From the NCBI RefSeq assembly GCF_021117275.1, contig NZ_CP088245.1:3447501-3511500 (forward strand): a DNA stretch of 64,000 nt, given 5' to 3'. The notes below the pieces were generated by a model. The model was not told where the DNA came from and ran no database searches. It saw nothing but the letters and a program-made list of their open reading frames with translations. The translations under genes and the position numbers were made by a program. The stretch is from Metabacillus sp. B2-18 (GTDB lineage Bacteria; Bacillota; Bacilli; Bacillales; Bacillaceae). Shown piece after piece: positions 53,045 to 62,319 of this stretch; position 1 is the stretch's first letter; every line of letters starts with the position of its first letter.

Positions 53045-53677
53045 TTAATTAACGGTAACTTCTTCTTTTAATTTTTCTAATGACTTTTCTCCAATACCTG
53101 ATACTTCTAATAACCCCTCAATCGTTTTAAATTTACCGTTTTCTTCTCTATAAGAAATAATAGCTTCAGCCTTTGAAGGTCCAATTCCTGATAGTGTTTG
53201 AAGCTCCTCACTTGTTGCTATGTTAATATTGATTTTCTTAGAACTTTCCTTATTTTCATTAGTAATTTGAAATGGATTTTCTTTATTTTCACCGATTAGT
53301 GGAATATAAACCACCATTCCATCTTCTAATGAAGAGGCAAGGTTTACGGCCGCTTCATCAGCGTGATCACTCAATCCTCCAGCTTTTTCAATAATTTCAT
53401 GTACTCTTGCATTTGCTGAAATTTCATAAACTCCAGGTTGTTGAACGGCCCCTTTTACATCAATGACGATGGTAGCTGCTTCTGAATTTTCACTTATTTT
53501 CTCCTCAACCTTGCTTGTTTCATAACTTTCACTTGTTTCAATATAAGCACCTTCAACATTTGCTGTCACAAGTTCAGATGAGGCTTGGATATTAAAAAAA
53601 GAATAATAAAGGATGGTTATAACTAATAAACTAACCAATAAGATAATCCATTTTTTGTATTTTCGGATGATACTCAT
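53045..53677 (-). CDS. comEA: ComEA, competence DNA receptor
   Basis: A 210-residue protein with one N-terminal membrane helix (about 9-27), a linker domain with a SLBB-like fold (VIDVKGAVQQPGVYEI), and a C-terminal helix-hairpin-helix DNA-binding domain (INIATSEELQTLSGIGPSKA, then VSGIGEKSLEKL). It binds exogenous double-stranded DNA and passes it to ComEC. Confidence 0.95.
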   Translation of the reverse strand: MSIIRKYKKWIILLVSLLVITILYYSFFNIQASSELVTANVEGAYIETSESYETSKVEEKISENSEAATIVIDVKGAVQQPGVYEISANARVHEIIEKAGGLSDHADEAAVNLASSLEDGMVVYIPLIGENKENPFQITNENKESSKKININIATSEELQTLSGIGPSKAEAIISYREENGKFKTIEGLLEVSGIGEKSLEKLKEEVTVN

Positions 53678-53767
53678 CAATAAAACTCCTTTTAAAAATT
53701 AATCATAAAACATCAATTCAAAACATATCGTGTATGAGAGAATTGCATTCTAAGGAGGGGATATACT

Positions 53768-54601
53768 TTGAATGTAGGTTTTGTTGGAACAGGAAATATG
53801 GGGAGAATTTTAATTGAATCATTTATTGAGTCGGGTGCAATTAAACCCTCATTCATTTATATGATGAACCGAACGATGACTAAAGCTGAAGTGATAAAGA
53901 ATTTATATCCACAAACAAATGTAGTTGAAACAGCTGAAGAAGTAGTGAAACATTCTGATTTAATTTTTATTTGTGTCAAGCCATTAGATATTCACCCCCT
54001 TTTAAAGAGTCTTGACCATCTTTTAACACCTAATAAATGCATAATATCAATAACTAGTCCTATTAATGTTGATCAACTAGAATCACTTGTTGAATGTCAG
54101 GTTGCAAGAGCGATTCCAAGTATAACGAACCGCGCATTCTCCGGAGTCTCGCTAATTACTTACGGAAATTCATGTCATAAGGAAACAAAAACAACGATTG
54201 AAGAATTATTTGAACAAATTTCCAATCCTGTTCAAATTGAAGATGATATTACTAGAGTCTCATCTGATATCGTTAGCTGTGGGCCAGCTTTTTTCAGCTA
54301 TTTACTTCAACGATTTGTAGATGGTGCGGTTGCGGAAACAAATATAACCAAGGAGCAGGCAGTTCTTTTAGCAAGTGAAATGATCGTTGGTATGGGCAAG
54401 TTGTTGGAAACAGAAATATATACTCTTCCTACTCTACAGGATAAAGTCTGTGTAAAAGGTGGAGTAACCGGAAAAGGAATCAAAGTGTTGGAAGATGAAG
54501 TGGGAGAAATGTTTGAAAAGGTATTTCAAGCAACACACGAGAAGTATTATGAAGATATAGAAGAAGTGTCTGTTCAGTTTAACAAAATTCCAAATAAGTA
54601 A
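53768..54601 (+). CDS. comER: ComER, pyrroline-5-carboxylate-reductase-like protein
   Basis: A 277-residue Rossmann protein beginning MNVGFVGTGNMGRILIESF, of the ProC family. It has TTG as start nine bases after GGAGG; the overlapping ATG hits a stop at once. It is divergent from comEA, as in B. subtilis. ComER has been linked to sporulation and biofilm control, but its biochemical role is not known. Conserved SITSPINVDQLE and SCGPAFF segments are visible. Confidence 0.9.
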   Translation: MNVGFVGTGNMGRILIESFIESGAIKPSFIYMMNRTMTKAEVIKNLYPQTNVVETAEEVVKHSDLIFICVKPLDIHPLLKSLDHLLTPNKCIISITSPINVDQLESLVECQVARAIPSITNRAFSGVSLITYGNSCHKETKTTIEELFEQISNPVQIEDDITRVSSDIVSCGPAFFSYLLQRFVDGAVAETNITKEQAVLLASEMIVGMGKLLETEIYTLPTLQDKVCVKGGVTGKGIKVLEDEVGEMFEKVFQATHEKYYEDIEEVSVQFNKIPNK

Positions 54602-54647
54602 TTCTCTATCATAAAGCTAAAATCCTTCTATGTTTATAAAAATTTTT

Positions 54648-54678
54648 TTAGGTGAACTCTTATTATGAGTTCACCTTT
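54648..54678. terminator. Bidirectional terminator between comER and yqeM
   Basis: Stem AGGTGAACTC / GAGTTCACCT with A/T tracts on both sides. The yqeM stop codon lies inside it. Confidence 0.8.
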
Positions 54679-55421
54679 GTTTTTTGACAAATAAAGAAAA
54701 TTCTTTCTGCTTGAGAATGGGGCTGCCTTTCGAACTCAAAATCACTACAAATATTTAACACTTGAAAAGAAGATGCTTTTAACCAAGAAATATATTCCTC
54801 AATTGAATATGTTCGTTGGTAGTGTATCTCATCATATCTTTCATAGAGTTGATTATGTCTAACAAAAAACGTCATATCGTGTTCTATACTGTTTTCTTCA
54901 TCCCCTAAAAAAGAATTCCAAATAAAGCTAACTTCCTCATCTTGATCAGCAAAAGTATTGTTTGCAAATACATGATGAATTTTATGTATAGAATGGACAT
55001 CAAAAATAAATAAACCATCCTCTTTAAGTTGTTCAAAAACAGAGTGAAAGGTAGCCATGACATCTTCTTTTGTTTCTAAATAATTTAAGGAATCACAACA
55101 AATTGTCACAACATCAAAAAGTTCAGAAAAACCATCTAGCTCGCGCATATCTTGCTGAAGGAATAGTAAATTAACTTTGTTCTTCTCAGCTTTAGATTGT
55201 GCTACGGTCAGCATATCTTCACTAAGATCAACACCTGTTACCTCTAAATTATTCTTTGCTAAAGATACCGCTATTTCACCTGTTCCACAGGCTACATCTA
55301 AAAGTTTACTTGCTCCCTTATGATACTTTGATATAGAGTCCTGAATAAAACCAACCCACCTATCATAGGGAGCATCTTTCATTAGATGATCATAAATATA
55401 GGCAAAGCCTTTATAAATCAT
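54663..55421 (-). CDS. yqeM: YqeM, SAM-dependent methyltransferase
   Basis: A 252-residue class I methyltransferase with motif I LLDVACGTGEIAVSLAK (near 41) and acidic loop VDLSEDML. Substrate unknown. It is the last gene of the yqeG-yqeM operon; its ATG overlaps the rsfS stop by four bases. Confidence 0.9.
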   Translation of the reverse strand: MIYKGFAYIYDHLMKDAPYDRWVGFIQDSISKYHKGASKLLDVACGTGEIAVSLAKNNLEVTGVDLSEDMLTVAQSKAEKNKVNLLFLQQDMRELDGFSELFDVVTICCDSLNYLETKEDVMATFHSVFEQLKEDGLFIFDVHSIHKIHHVFANNTFADQDEEVSFIWNSFLGDEENSIEHDMTFFVRHNQLYERYDEIHYQRTYSIEEYISWLKASSFQVLNICSDFEFERQPHSQAERIFFICQKTKVNS

Positions 55422-55774
55422 TGTTCTAGCTCACTTACGAGATCCTCTGTTGGAGCATCTCCCCATAAACGCTCTAAATTATAATAGCCTCTTTCATCTT
55501 TATGAAAAACATGGGCAACGACGTCACCTAAGTCAATTAAGACCCATCGAGCTTCATCGAAGCCTTCAAGTCGTTTTACATTCAAACCCTTCTCTTCAGC
55601 CTGTTCTTTTATTTCTCTTGCGATAGCTTGTACCTGTTTATCAGAGTTTCCGTGGCAAATAAAGAAATAATCGGCTATAAGGGAAATTCCATTCATGTTA
55701 AGTGCAATAATGTCCTCTGCACGCTTACTGTCTGCTGCTTTTGCTACTGTTGTTAAAATATCTCTACCTGTCAT
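55418..55774 (-). CDS. rsfS: RsfS, ribosomal silencing factor
   Basis: A 118-residue protein binding uL14 to block subunit joining in starvation and to help 50S maturation. It has the Iojap/RsfS signature DARWVLIDLGDVVAHVFH near 83 and RLWGDAP near the C terminus. It overlaps yqeK by one base. Confidence 0.95.
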   Translation of the reverse strand: MTGRDILTTVAKAADSKRAEDIIALNMNGISLIADYFFICHGNSDKQVQAIAREIKEQAEEKGLNVKRLEGFDEARWVLIDLGDVVAHVFHKDERGYYNLERLWGDAPTEDLVSELEQ

Positions 55775-56346
55775 TAACTTGATTTTCCTCCTTTTAAAAT
55801 TAAAGAATTATATGTTTTAATCGTATCTGGGTAAATGGCTTGATTTTTTTTAAGTAAGAATACAATCGTATTTTGTAAAGATTTGATTAATGCTTGATCT
55901 AAGCTTGTCTTAGCTAGCTCTCTTACTTCCTCCACACCGGGAAATTGTCTGCCTGGCTCTATATAGTCTGCCACATAAATGATTTTTTCAAGCAATGTCA
56001 TATCAGGACGGCCTGATGTGTGGTATTTAATTGCTCTTAAAACCTCTTTATCCTTAATCCCTACTTCTTTTTTCACAAGATAGGCACCAACAGGAGCATG
56101 CCAAAGCTCACTATTATGTTCTAACAATTTTTGGGGCATTTCTTGTTCTTCAATAATTCTTTTCATTTCTTTTTTTGGTCTGAACTTAGCATAATCGTGA
56201 AAAATAGCTGCTGTTTCTGCCTTTTTGACATCTCCCCCATACAATTCAGCCAAGGAAATAGCTGTCTCCATGACACCCAGTGTATGAACATAGCGGTGCT
56301 CTGTTAATTGCTCAGCAACAATTTTTAAGGCTTTTTCACGTTCCAT
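55774..56346 (-). CDS. yqeK: YqeK, HD-domain Ap4A hydrolase (symmetrical)
   Basis: A 190-residue HD phosphohydrolase that splits diadenosine tetraphosphate. The metal ligands are in [13 protein letters not shown] and [12 protein letters not shown], followed by HAPVGAYL and [15 protein letters not shown]. It overlaps nadD by 11 bases, a conserved coupling with NAD synthesis. Confidence 0.93.
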   Translation of the reverse strand: MEREKALKIVAEQLTEHRYVHTLGVMETAISLAELYGGDVKKAETAAIFHDYAKFRPKKEMKRIIEEQEMPQKLLEHNSELWHAPVGAYLVKKEVGIKDKEVLRAIKYHTSGRPDMTLLEKIIYVADYIEPGRQFPGVEEVRELAKTSLDQALIKSLQNTIVFLLKKNQAIYPDTIKTYNSLILKGGKSS

Positions 56347-56908
56347 ATAAATGATTCTCCTCTATATATCTTTTCACATTCTCCGGCAGAAGATAATCAG
56401 TATTTCCGTGTATTCTTAAACGTTTTCTTATCATAGTTGAAGAAACCTCAAATTGAGGAATTTCCACCTCAGTTACCGGATATATAGAGCTTGTCTTAAA
56501 TCCAGCTCTTTTCACACCAACAAAAGTAACCAATTTAATAATCTCATCTATTTGGTGCCATTTTGGTAAATACTCAATCATATCTGCACCTATAATAAAA
56601 TAAAAATCATATTCAGGAAATTCTTCAAGTAGTAACCTTAATGTATCATATGTATAAGATGGACCATCTCGTTCTAATTCAATTGTATTGACTTCAAATT
56701 GTTGATTATCTTTAATAGCAAGTTTAAGCATATTAAACCGATGTTGACTTTCAGTAAAATGCTCAGTTTGTTTATGAGGAGGAATTTGGTTAGGAATAAA
56801 CCATATTTCCGATAATTGCAAAGCTTGTAATACTTCACTTGCAATTAATAGGTGGCCAAAATGCGGTGGATCAAATGTTCCACCTAGTATTCCTATTTTC
56901 TTTTTCAT
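56336..56908 (-). CDS. nadD: NadD, nicotinate-nucleotide adenylyltransferase
   Basis: A 190-residue nucleotidyltransferase joining NaMN and ATP to deamido-NAD. Motifs are [15 protein letters not shown] near 8-22 and the C-terminal SSTMIRKRL. The start is at [10 protein letters not shown]; an ATG five codons upstream is part of a G-rich ribosome-site region. Confidence 0.95.
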   Translation of the reverse strand: MKKKIGILGGTFDPPHFGHLLIASEVLQALQLSEIWFIPNQIPPHKQTEHFTESQHRFNMLKLAIKDNQQFEVNTIELERDGPSYTYDTLRLLLEEFPEYDFYFIIGADMIEYLPKWHQIDEIIKLVTFVGVKRAGFKTSSIYPVTEVEIPQFEVSSTMIRKRLRIHGNTDYLLPENVKRYIEENHLYGT

Positions 56909-56926
56909 TCCCCATCCCCCCATTGA

Positions 56927-57220
56927 TTAATTTGGTAAACGGATTTGTTTATTCTCTTTAGATTCTTTATACAAAACAATCGTATTACCGATGATTTGTA
57001 CAAGTTCAGCTCCTGTACCTTCTACAATCTGCTCAGCAACTGTGTTTTTATCTTCTTCACAGTTTTGAAGAACAGATACTTTAAATAACTCACGTGCTTC
57101 TAGTGCATCTGTTAATTGTTTAATCATATTATCATTTACGCCACCTTTACCCACTTGAAAAATCGGGTTTAAATGATGGGCTTCTGAACGTAAAAATCTT
57201 TTTTGCTTACCTGTTAGCAT
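56927..57220 (-). CDS. yhbY: YhbY/YqeI, CRM-domain RNA-binding protein
   Basis: A 97-residue CRM protein associated with pre-50S ribosomes. It has the family start LTGKQKRFLRSEAHHLNP and FQVGKGGVNDNMI (GxxG-type loop near 26). It overlaps the aroE stop by seven bases. Confidence 0.93.
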   Translation of the reverse strand: MLTGKQKRFLRSEAHHLNPIFQVGKGGVNDNMIKQLTDALEARELFKVSVLQNCEEDKNTVAEQIVEGTGAELVQIIGNTIVLYKESKENKQIRLPN

Positions 57221-58056
57221 GATGTACCTCCTAGTTTGTTATGAACAATTGCTGACATTTTTTCAATTGATGGAGATTTTCCTGTCCATAGCTCAAACGC
57301 AAGGGCTGCTTGATGAATAAACATCCCAACCCCTGTATGGACTGTTAACCCAAGAGATTTCGCCTCTTTTAAAAGAGCAGTCTGAATTGGGTTATAAATA
57401 ATGTCACTAACTACCGCAGAATTTTTGGCATTATTTAATGAGATTGGTTTTTGATCCACATTTGGATGTAGCCCTACAGCTGTGGTTTGAATAATAATGT
57501 CATACGCTTGTAACGTTTTCTCAGCCTCTTCTAATGATAAAGCTTTGCTTGTATTTAAAAAAGGACATTCTTTTATTAATTCCTCAGCTTTTAGAATCGT
57601 TCGATTACATACATCAACATGTTGAGATCCAGAATGTGTAAGTGTGAGGTATATTCCTCGAGCTGCACCACCTGCACCAATAATTAGTACTTTATTTTCT
57701 GACAGGGGCTTTTTAATAACTTCTTTCAATGACTGAACATATCCATTACCATCTGTATTATGACCAATCAATTTTCCATTTTCATTAACAACTGTATTAA
57801 CTGCCCCTGCAATTTTTGCTGTTTCATCAAGTTCATCTAAATAAGGAATAATCGATATTTTATGTGGAATTGTTACATTAACCCCCCTAATATCAAGGGT
57901 TTTCAAGGCTTGAACAGCTTCTTCTAGACGGTCTGGCTCAACATGAAACGCATGATAATGACCATCTAAGTTATTTTCTTGAAACGCGTCATTATGAATA
58001 GCTGGTGACATTGAATGTTCAACCGGGCATCCAATTAAACCGTATAGCTTCCCCAT
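57214..58056 (-). CDS. aroE: AroE, shikimate dehydrogenase
   Basis: A 280-residue NADP-dependent enzyme of the shikimate pathway. The N-terminal substrate site has PVEHSMSPAIHN; the catalytic lysine is in NVTIPHKISIIPY, the aspartate in GHNTDGNGY, and the Rossmann motif is GAGGAARGIYL near 127. It sits within an operon otherwise devoted to ribosome assembly and NAD, as in B. subtilis. Confidence 0.95.
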   Translation of the reverse strand: MGKLYGLIGCPVEHSMSPAIHNDAFQENNLDGHYHAFHVEPDRLEEAVQALKTLDIRGVNVTIPHKISIIPYLDELDETAKIAGAVNTVVNENGKLIGHNTDGNGYVQSLKEVIKKPLSENKVLIIGAGGAARGIYLTLTHSGSQHVDVCNRTILKAEELIKECPFLNTSKALSLEEAEKTLQAYDIIIQTTAVGLHPNVDQKPISLNNAKNSAVVSDIIYNPIQTALLKEAKSLGLTVHTGVGMFIHQAALAFELWTGKSPSIEKMSAIVHNKLGGTSC

Positions 58057-58075
58057 ATCTATTATCTCTCCCCGA

Positions 58076-59182
58076 TTAAATTAATGATTTTCTTAACGTA
58101 ACATTAACTCCCTTTGGGGCATAAGCAACGATTTTTTTACCAGGGTTATTAACAGTCACCCACCCCAAGCCTGAAAAGACTACATCTGTTTTCCCCTCAC
58201 TAATTGAAAATTCATGAGGAATTAGTTTTGGAAATGCTTCAACCTCTTCTTTTCTTGGTGGTGTTAATAATTCCCCTGCGTGCTTTTCATACAAAGAATC
58301 TGCATTTTCTAGCTTTGTTCGATGAATTGTTAATTCATTTGGAATATAGCAAACCAACGCTTCTCTTCCACCTGATACATAATCTAGGCGAGCCAACCCA
58401 CCAAAATACAATGTTTGACTTTCATTTAATTGAAACACTTTAGGCTTGATTTCCTTTTTAGGACTTAATAGCTTTAAGTCGCGTTTATCAACATAATGAG
58501 CCATTTGGTGGTGATTAATGATTCCTGGAGTATCGTATAAAGACGCCCCGTTGTCCAGTGGAATTTCAATTAAATCTAGTGTTGTACCTGGATAATGTGA
58601 CGTGGTGATGACATCGTTTACCCCTGCTACCTCTTTAATCATTCTATTAATAAAGGTAGACTTTCCAACATTTGTACATCCTACAACATAGACATCTTGT
58701 CCATCACGGTATTCATCAATTAATTCAGCAACCTCTCTTATACCGTGGCCTTTTGCAGAGCTTACTAAACAAACATCAATTGGTTTTAAGCCTAATTCCT
58801 TCGCTTCTCTTTTCATCCAATTGATCAGCTTTTGTTTTTTGACTGATTTCGGCAATATATCACTTTTGTTTCCTACTAATAATATTGGATTACCTTTTAC
58901 AAATCGCTGAATCCCTTGCAACCAACTTCCGCTAAAATCAAAGATATCAACAATTTTTACAATTAATCCATTCGTTTCACCTATTCCGTGTAAAATCTTT
59001 AAAAAATCATCATCTGTTAGTGAAACATCTTGTATTTCATTATAATTTTTTAAGCGAAAACATCTTTGGCAAATGATTTCATCTTTTTCTATAGCACTTG
59101 GTGGAGCATAACCCAATATTTTAGGATCTTCGGTTTGTATGGCTACTCCACAACCTATACATGAAAATTGTTGCTCTGACAC
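58076..59182 (-). CDS. yqeH: YqeH, circularly permuted GTPase for 30S assembly
   Basis: A 368-residue GTPase with an N-terminal zinc finger (CIGCGVAIQ near 8, CQRCFRLKNY near 38). The permuted G domain has G4 (VGNKSDILPK) before G1 ([14 protein letters not shown] near 167) and G3 (DTPGI near 218). A C-terminal RNA-binding domain follows. It is needed for 30S biogenesis. Confidence 0.95.
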   Translation of the reverse strand: MSEQQFSCIGCGVAIQTEDPKILGYAPPSAIEKDEIICQRCFRLKNYNEIQDVSLTDDDFLKILHGIGETNGLIVKIVDIFDFSGSWLQGIQRFVKGNPILLVGNKSDILPKSVKKQKLINWMKREAKELGLKPIDVCLVSSAKGHGIREVAELIDEYRDGQDVYVVGCTNVGKSTFINRMIKEVAGVNDVITTSHYPGTTLDLIEIPLDNGASLYDTPGIINHHQMAHYVDKRDLKLLSPKKEIKPKVFQLNESQTLYFGGLARLDYVSGGREALVCYIPNELTIHRTKLENADSLYEKHAGELLTPPRKEEVEAFPKLIPHEFSISEGKTDVVFSGLGWVTVNNPGKKIVAYAPKGVNVTLRKSLI

Positions 59183-59186
59183 GTTT

Positions 59187-59702
59187 TTATTCCTCCCATT
59201 GAATCATACCTTTTCGTTTCAAGTTATCCATGATTCTCCGTTCTATCATTCGGTTAATTCTAGTAAAAAAACCATCTGTTGAAGCAACTGGAACAACTAA
59301 AATCGTTTTAAAACCATTTCGATTTCCACCTAAAACATCTGTTAAAAGCTGATCACCAATAACAACGACTTCATCTTTTTTTAAGTTCATATCTTTTACA
59401 GCTTTTACAAATGCCCTGCCCATTGGTTTTCTAGCCTTATATATGAAAGGGATTGAATGAGGATCCGAGAATGCCTTTACACGTTGTTCGTTATTATTGG
59501 AAACAATTGTAATCTTCATTCCTTGATCTTTTACCTCTTTAAACCACTCAAGCAACTGTGGAGTTGCATTCGGGCGATCCCATTCGACAAGTGTATTATC
59601 TAAGTCTGTAATAATTCCTTTAATTCCACTCTCTTTTAATTTCTTGGGTGAAATATGAAAAATACTTTTTACATATTCACCAGGTAAAAATAACTGTAGC
59701 AT
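59187..59702 (-). CDS. yqeG: YqeG, HAD-superfamily phosphatase
   Basis: A 171-residue HAD phosphatase of subfamily IIIA with catalytic ITDLDNTLVEWD near 28, motif II VSNN and motif III GDQLLTDVLGGNRNG. Start chosen at MLQLFLPGEYV, nine bases after GAGGTG. It is the first gene of the yqeG-to-yqeM operon. Similar eukaryotic proteins act on phosphatidylglycerophosphate, but a substrate here is unproven. Confidence 0.92.
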   Translation of the reverse strand: MLQLFLPGEYVKSIFHISPKKLKESGIKGIITDLDNTLVEWDRPNATPQLLEWFKEVKDQGMKITIVSNNNEQRVKAFSDPHSIPFIYKARKPMGRAFVKAVKDMNLKKDEVVVIGDQLLTDVLGGNRNGFKTILVVPVASTDGFFTRINRMIERRIMDNLKRKGMIQWEE

Positions 59703-60109
59703 GAGTTTTGACACCTCATTATTCATTTTTTTGCCATCTTACATCATAACGAATTTAAAGCATACTTTCAAAACAAAATTAAATTATATGTGTAAAAGGT
59801 AGAAAAAATTTCAAAAACTTTTCGACAAATTCCGACCCTCTTCAACAGGTGTGGATAATATTATACACATTATCCCCCTTGAAATACCTCGATTTATCCA
59901 CCTTATAAACAACATACCCACAATTTATCCACTATTAAATGTGGATAACAGAACGGTTGTTCTCACAAATTATTCATGTTAGATTTAAATCAATAACAAA
60001 ATATAACATTTTAACAATGACCTAATTAAGAAAGATCGGTCACTACTTTACCTTAAAAAGACCTGAAAATGTTAGGAGGTGTAGAGCCAAACTTAATTGG
60101 CCACCCAAC
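59703..60109. other. yqeG-sda divergent intergenic region
   Basis: No ORF. It contains the DnaA-box cluster (59850-59948) and the sda leader. I see no unambiguous SigA promoter, although AT-rich segments around 59990-60010 could serve. Confidence 0.5.
59850..59948. promoter_or_regulatory. DnaA-box cluster upstream of sda
   Basis: Three sites match TTATNCACA exactly: TGTGGATAA at 59850-59858, TTATACACA at 59861-59869 and TGTGGATAA at 59940-59948. One-mismatch sites are TTATCCACC (59894-59902) and TTATCCACT (59925-59933), and a weaker TTATCCCCC is at 59870. In B. subtilis DnaA activates sda directly; the arrangement here fits the same control. Confidence 0.9.
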
Positions 60110-60250
60110 ATGCGCAAACTTTCTGACGAGCTATTAATTGAATCGTATTTTAAAGCAACTGAAATGAAACTACATGATGATTTTATAGAACTAATTATAA
60201 TGGAAATTAAGCGCCGTTCTTTGGGACATGTATTAAAAGCTTCTTCATAA
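60110..60250 (+). CDS. sda: Sda, checkpoint inhibitor of sporulation kinases
   Basis: A 46-residue helical-hairpin protein ([19 protein letters not shown], then [14 protein letters not shown]) that binds the histidine kinases KinA and KinB and blocks Spo0A phosphorelay when replication is active or damaged. The only good ribosome site (AGGAGGTG, 60074-60081) is 28 bases before the ATG. A hairpin (GGTG-GCCAA / TTGGC-CACC) lies between them and could bring it close. Regulated by the DnaA boxes upstream. Confidence 0.94.
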   Translation: MRKLSDELLIESYFKATEMKLHDDFIELIIMEIKRRSLGHVLKASS

Positions 60251-60257
60251 GCTTCTA

Positions 60258-60284
60258 CATGCCGCTTAGACGGCTCTTTTTTTA
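60258..60284 (+). terminator. Probable terminator of sda
   Basis: Short stem GCCG / CGGC with a 6-base loop and a run of seven T. Confidence 0.6.
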
Positions 60285-60417
60285 TCTATACTCTTAATAT
60301 GTTATCCAATCGAATTTCACACTACACGCATATCTAATATGTATCTTCTAATTTGTGAATGTTATTATACCATTAGTTCACATGTACCACTATATTTATT
60401 TATCAATGGTACATGAA

Positions 60418-60442
60418 ATAACCCCCTATCGTTCTGGGGGTT
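60418..60442 (-). terminator. Terminator of the disrupted YjcZ-like gene
   Basis: Stem AACCCCC / GGGGGTT with a 9-base loop, then ATTT on the minus strand, eight bases after the stop codon. Confidence 0.65.
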
Positions 60443-60554
60443 CATAACTTCACTTATAATAGTTGTAATAATAGTAGCCTCCGCCAATAACCAAAAGTAA
60501 GATTAACAGCACGACGATAAACGCATACCAGTACCCATAACCAGTCCCCCCTGC

Positions 60555-60562
60555 TGCTGCAT
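60555..60562. repeat. Target-site duplication, left copy
   Basis: TGCTGCAT immediately before the IS left end; the identical sequence is at 62400-62407. Confidence 0.9.
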
Positions 60563-60703
60563 CGTATTGTCAAAACTTCTATAAGAAATAGGTTATAAAA
60601 TATCTCCATAGAGGGCTTTATAGGCAAAAAAATTGCCACCCCCTAAATTCTTTGGATAATTGAGGTTACCACACACCCAACAACCAAGAATGGAAGTGAC
60701 AAT

Positions 60704-62143
60704 TTGTACCCTCAAATTATAACCTATTTATTAACTTTTATAAACTATCAAGAACAACTCATTCGAACATTGCTTACTTTATTGATTGGTAAAAGCATGT
60801 TCGATAAACCTACTGAACAGCCCGTAAATAAACCTTATCGAAAACTTCAAGTGGATGACCTTCCGGTCATTGAAGTTCTAGAACAGCTTGATTATCGAGT
60901 TCTTCTTAGTGAATATCTAGAGAAGAACGGGAAAGCTCTCAAACCTGTTCAAAGGCGTAAGAATGCAAAAGTTTCCGTACCTAAAGCCATGAACTGTCCA
61001 AAGTGTGGTGCTCCATCGGATTATCTTTATGCCAACAATGGAGATAAAGGTCAGTATCAATGCAAGGTGTGTACAGAACTTTTCAGTGAAAAGAACCGTT
61101 ACTCTAAGGAGGCCATCCTGAAGTGTCCTCATTGTTCCAAGACTCTCGAGAAAATAAAAGAAAGAAAAGATTTTCACGTGTTTAAGTGCAAGAACAATGA
61201 CTGTTCTTATTATCAAAAGAAGCTCAATGGGATGACTTCAAAAGAAAAGAAAAGGTTCAAAAAGGACCCTCAAGCATTTAAATTGAGATACATTTTCCGT
61301 CAGTTTTATATCGATTTCCAGCCGTTATCTAAGGAATCACCAGAACTGCCGGCCGTGGACTTATCAAAGATTTATGCATCCCCACATACATTAGGATTGA
61401 TCCTAACCTATCATGTAAACTATGGCCTTTCGGCCCGTAAAACAGCTGCGATTATGCAGGACGTACACGGAGTGATGATTTCACATCAGACTGTATTGAA
61501 CTACGAAAATAGCGTAGCTTTATTACTTAAACCTTATGTGGATCACTATCCCTATGAACTTTCAGACCAATTCTGCGGTGATGAAACGTATATCAGAGTA
61601 AACGGTCGATGGCATTATTTATTTTTCTTTTTTGACGCCGTGAAAAAGATTATTCTTTCGTATCCGGTGTCGCCTAATCGAGACACAGCAACAGCCATTC
61701 GAGCAATTGATGAGGTCTTAATCAAGATGAAAGAGATTCCAGAAAATCTGACCTTTGTGGTAGACGGGAATCCAATCTATCTTTTAGCCCAACATTTCTT
61801 CGCTCAACATGAGATTTTATTCGATGTGAAGCAGGTCATTGGATTAACCAATGAGGACCCTGTTTCAACCGAATATAGACCAATGAAACAAATAATTGAG
61901 AGACTTAACCGCACCTTTAAGGGCAATTATCGCTCCACTCATGGATTCGGCTCTGAACATGGTTCCATTTCATACGTCACCTTATTTACGGCCTACTTTA
62001 ACTTTTTGCGTCCGCATGCCGCCTTAGAAGGAAAAGTGCCCGTAGTGAATCCAGAACTCAAGGGGCTTCCAACAATGCCAGCACGTTGGACAAAGCTCAT
62101 TGGATTAGCACAACAATGGATAGTAGAACAAAGACAAGCCTAA
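60704..62143 (+). CDS. DDE transposase with N-terminal zinc-ribbon region
   Basis: A 479-residue transposase. The first 100 residues are hydrophobic then basic. Two zinc-ribbon-like CxxC clusters follow (CPKCGAPSD, CKVC, CPHCSKTLE and a CKNNDC). A helix-turn-helix-like region (YGLSARKTAAIM with MISHQTVLNYE) precedes the RNase-H fold: the first catalytic Asp is in CGDETYIRVNGRWHYL, the second in VVDGNPIYL, and Glu in MKQIIERLNRTFK. The C terminus has FNFLRPHAALEGK. The best-supported start is TTG at 60704 (GGAAGTG five bases upstream). The long N-terminal zinc region is unusual for IS6-type enzymes. Confidence 0.88.
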   Translation: MYPQIITYLLTFINYQEQLIRTLLTLLIGKSMFDKPTEQPVNKPYRKLQVDDLPVIEVLEQLDYRVLLSEYLEKNGKALKPVQRRKNAKVSVPKAMNCPKCGAPSDYLYANNGDKGQYQCKVCTELFSEKNRYSKEAILKCPHCSKTLEKIKERKDFHVFKCKNNDCSYYQKKLNGMTSKEKKRFKKDPQAFKLRYIFRQFYIDFQPLSKESPELPAVDLSKIYASPHTLGLILTYHVNYGLSARKTAAIMQDVHGVMISHQTVLNYENSVALLLKPYVDHYPYELSDQFCGDETYIRVNGRWHYLFFFFDAVKKIILSYPVSPNRDTATAIRAIDEVLIKMKEIPENLTFVVDGNPIYLLAQHFFAQHEILFDVKQVIGLTNEDPVSTEYRPMKQIIERLNRTFKGNYRSTHGFGSEHGSISYVTLFTAYFNFLRPHAALEGKVPVVNPELKGLPTMPARWTKLIGLAQQWIVEQRQA

Positions 62144-62193
62144 CTTTTTGTTTAGCTGAGCCCTTAAGCTAATTCAGCAATCGGCGGAGCGAA

Positions 62194-62319
62194 CTCTTGA
62201 CAAACCGAACTTGCCAATGGTTTAAAATGGAAACAACCAAGGGCTTATTTGGTATGCCTTCTTTTGTTCCCTTCGCCCTTGTTAAACAATCCACAAACCA
62301 TTGGCGTGTTTGTCAAGAG
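62194..62319. repeat. Nested inverted repeat at the IS right end
   Basis: Outer perfect arms CTCTTGACAAAC (62194-62205) / GTTTGTCAAGAG (62308-62319). The middle perfect arms are GCCAATGGTTT (62213-62223) / AAACCATTGGC (62295-62305), and the inner arms CAAGGGC (62238-62244) / GCCCTTG (62275-62281). A further GCAATC / GATTGC pair lies just outside (62177 and 62321). Confidence 0.95.

Noticed and set aside
60454..60639. 61-residue minus-strand ORF at the IS left boundary
   Set aside because: It is a frame-shifted reading of the YjcZ-like C-terminal half and crosses the IS end; the real frame gives the Tyr-rich tail.
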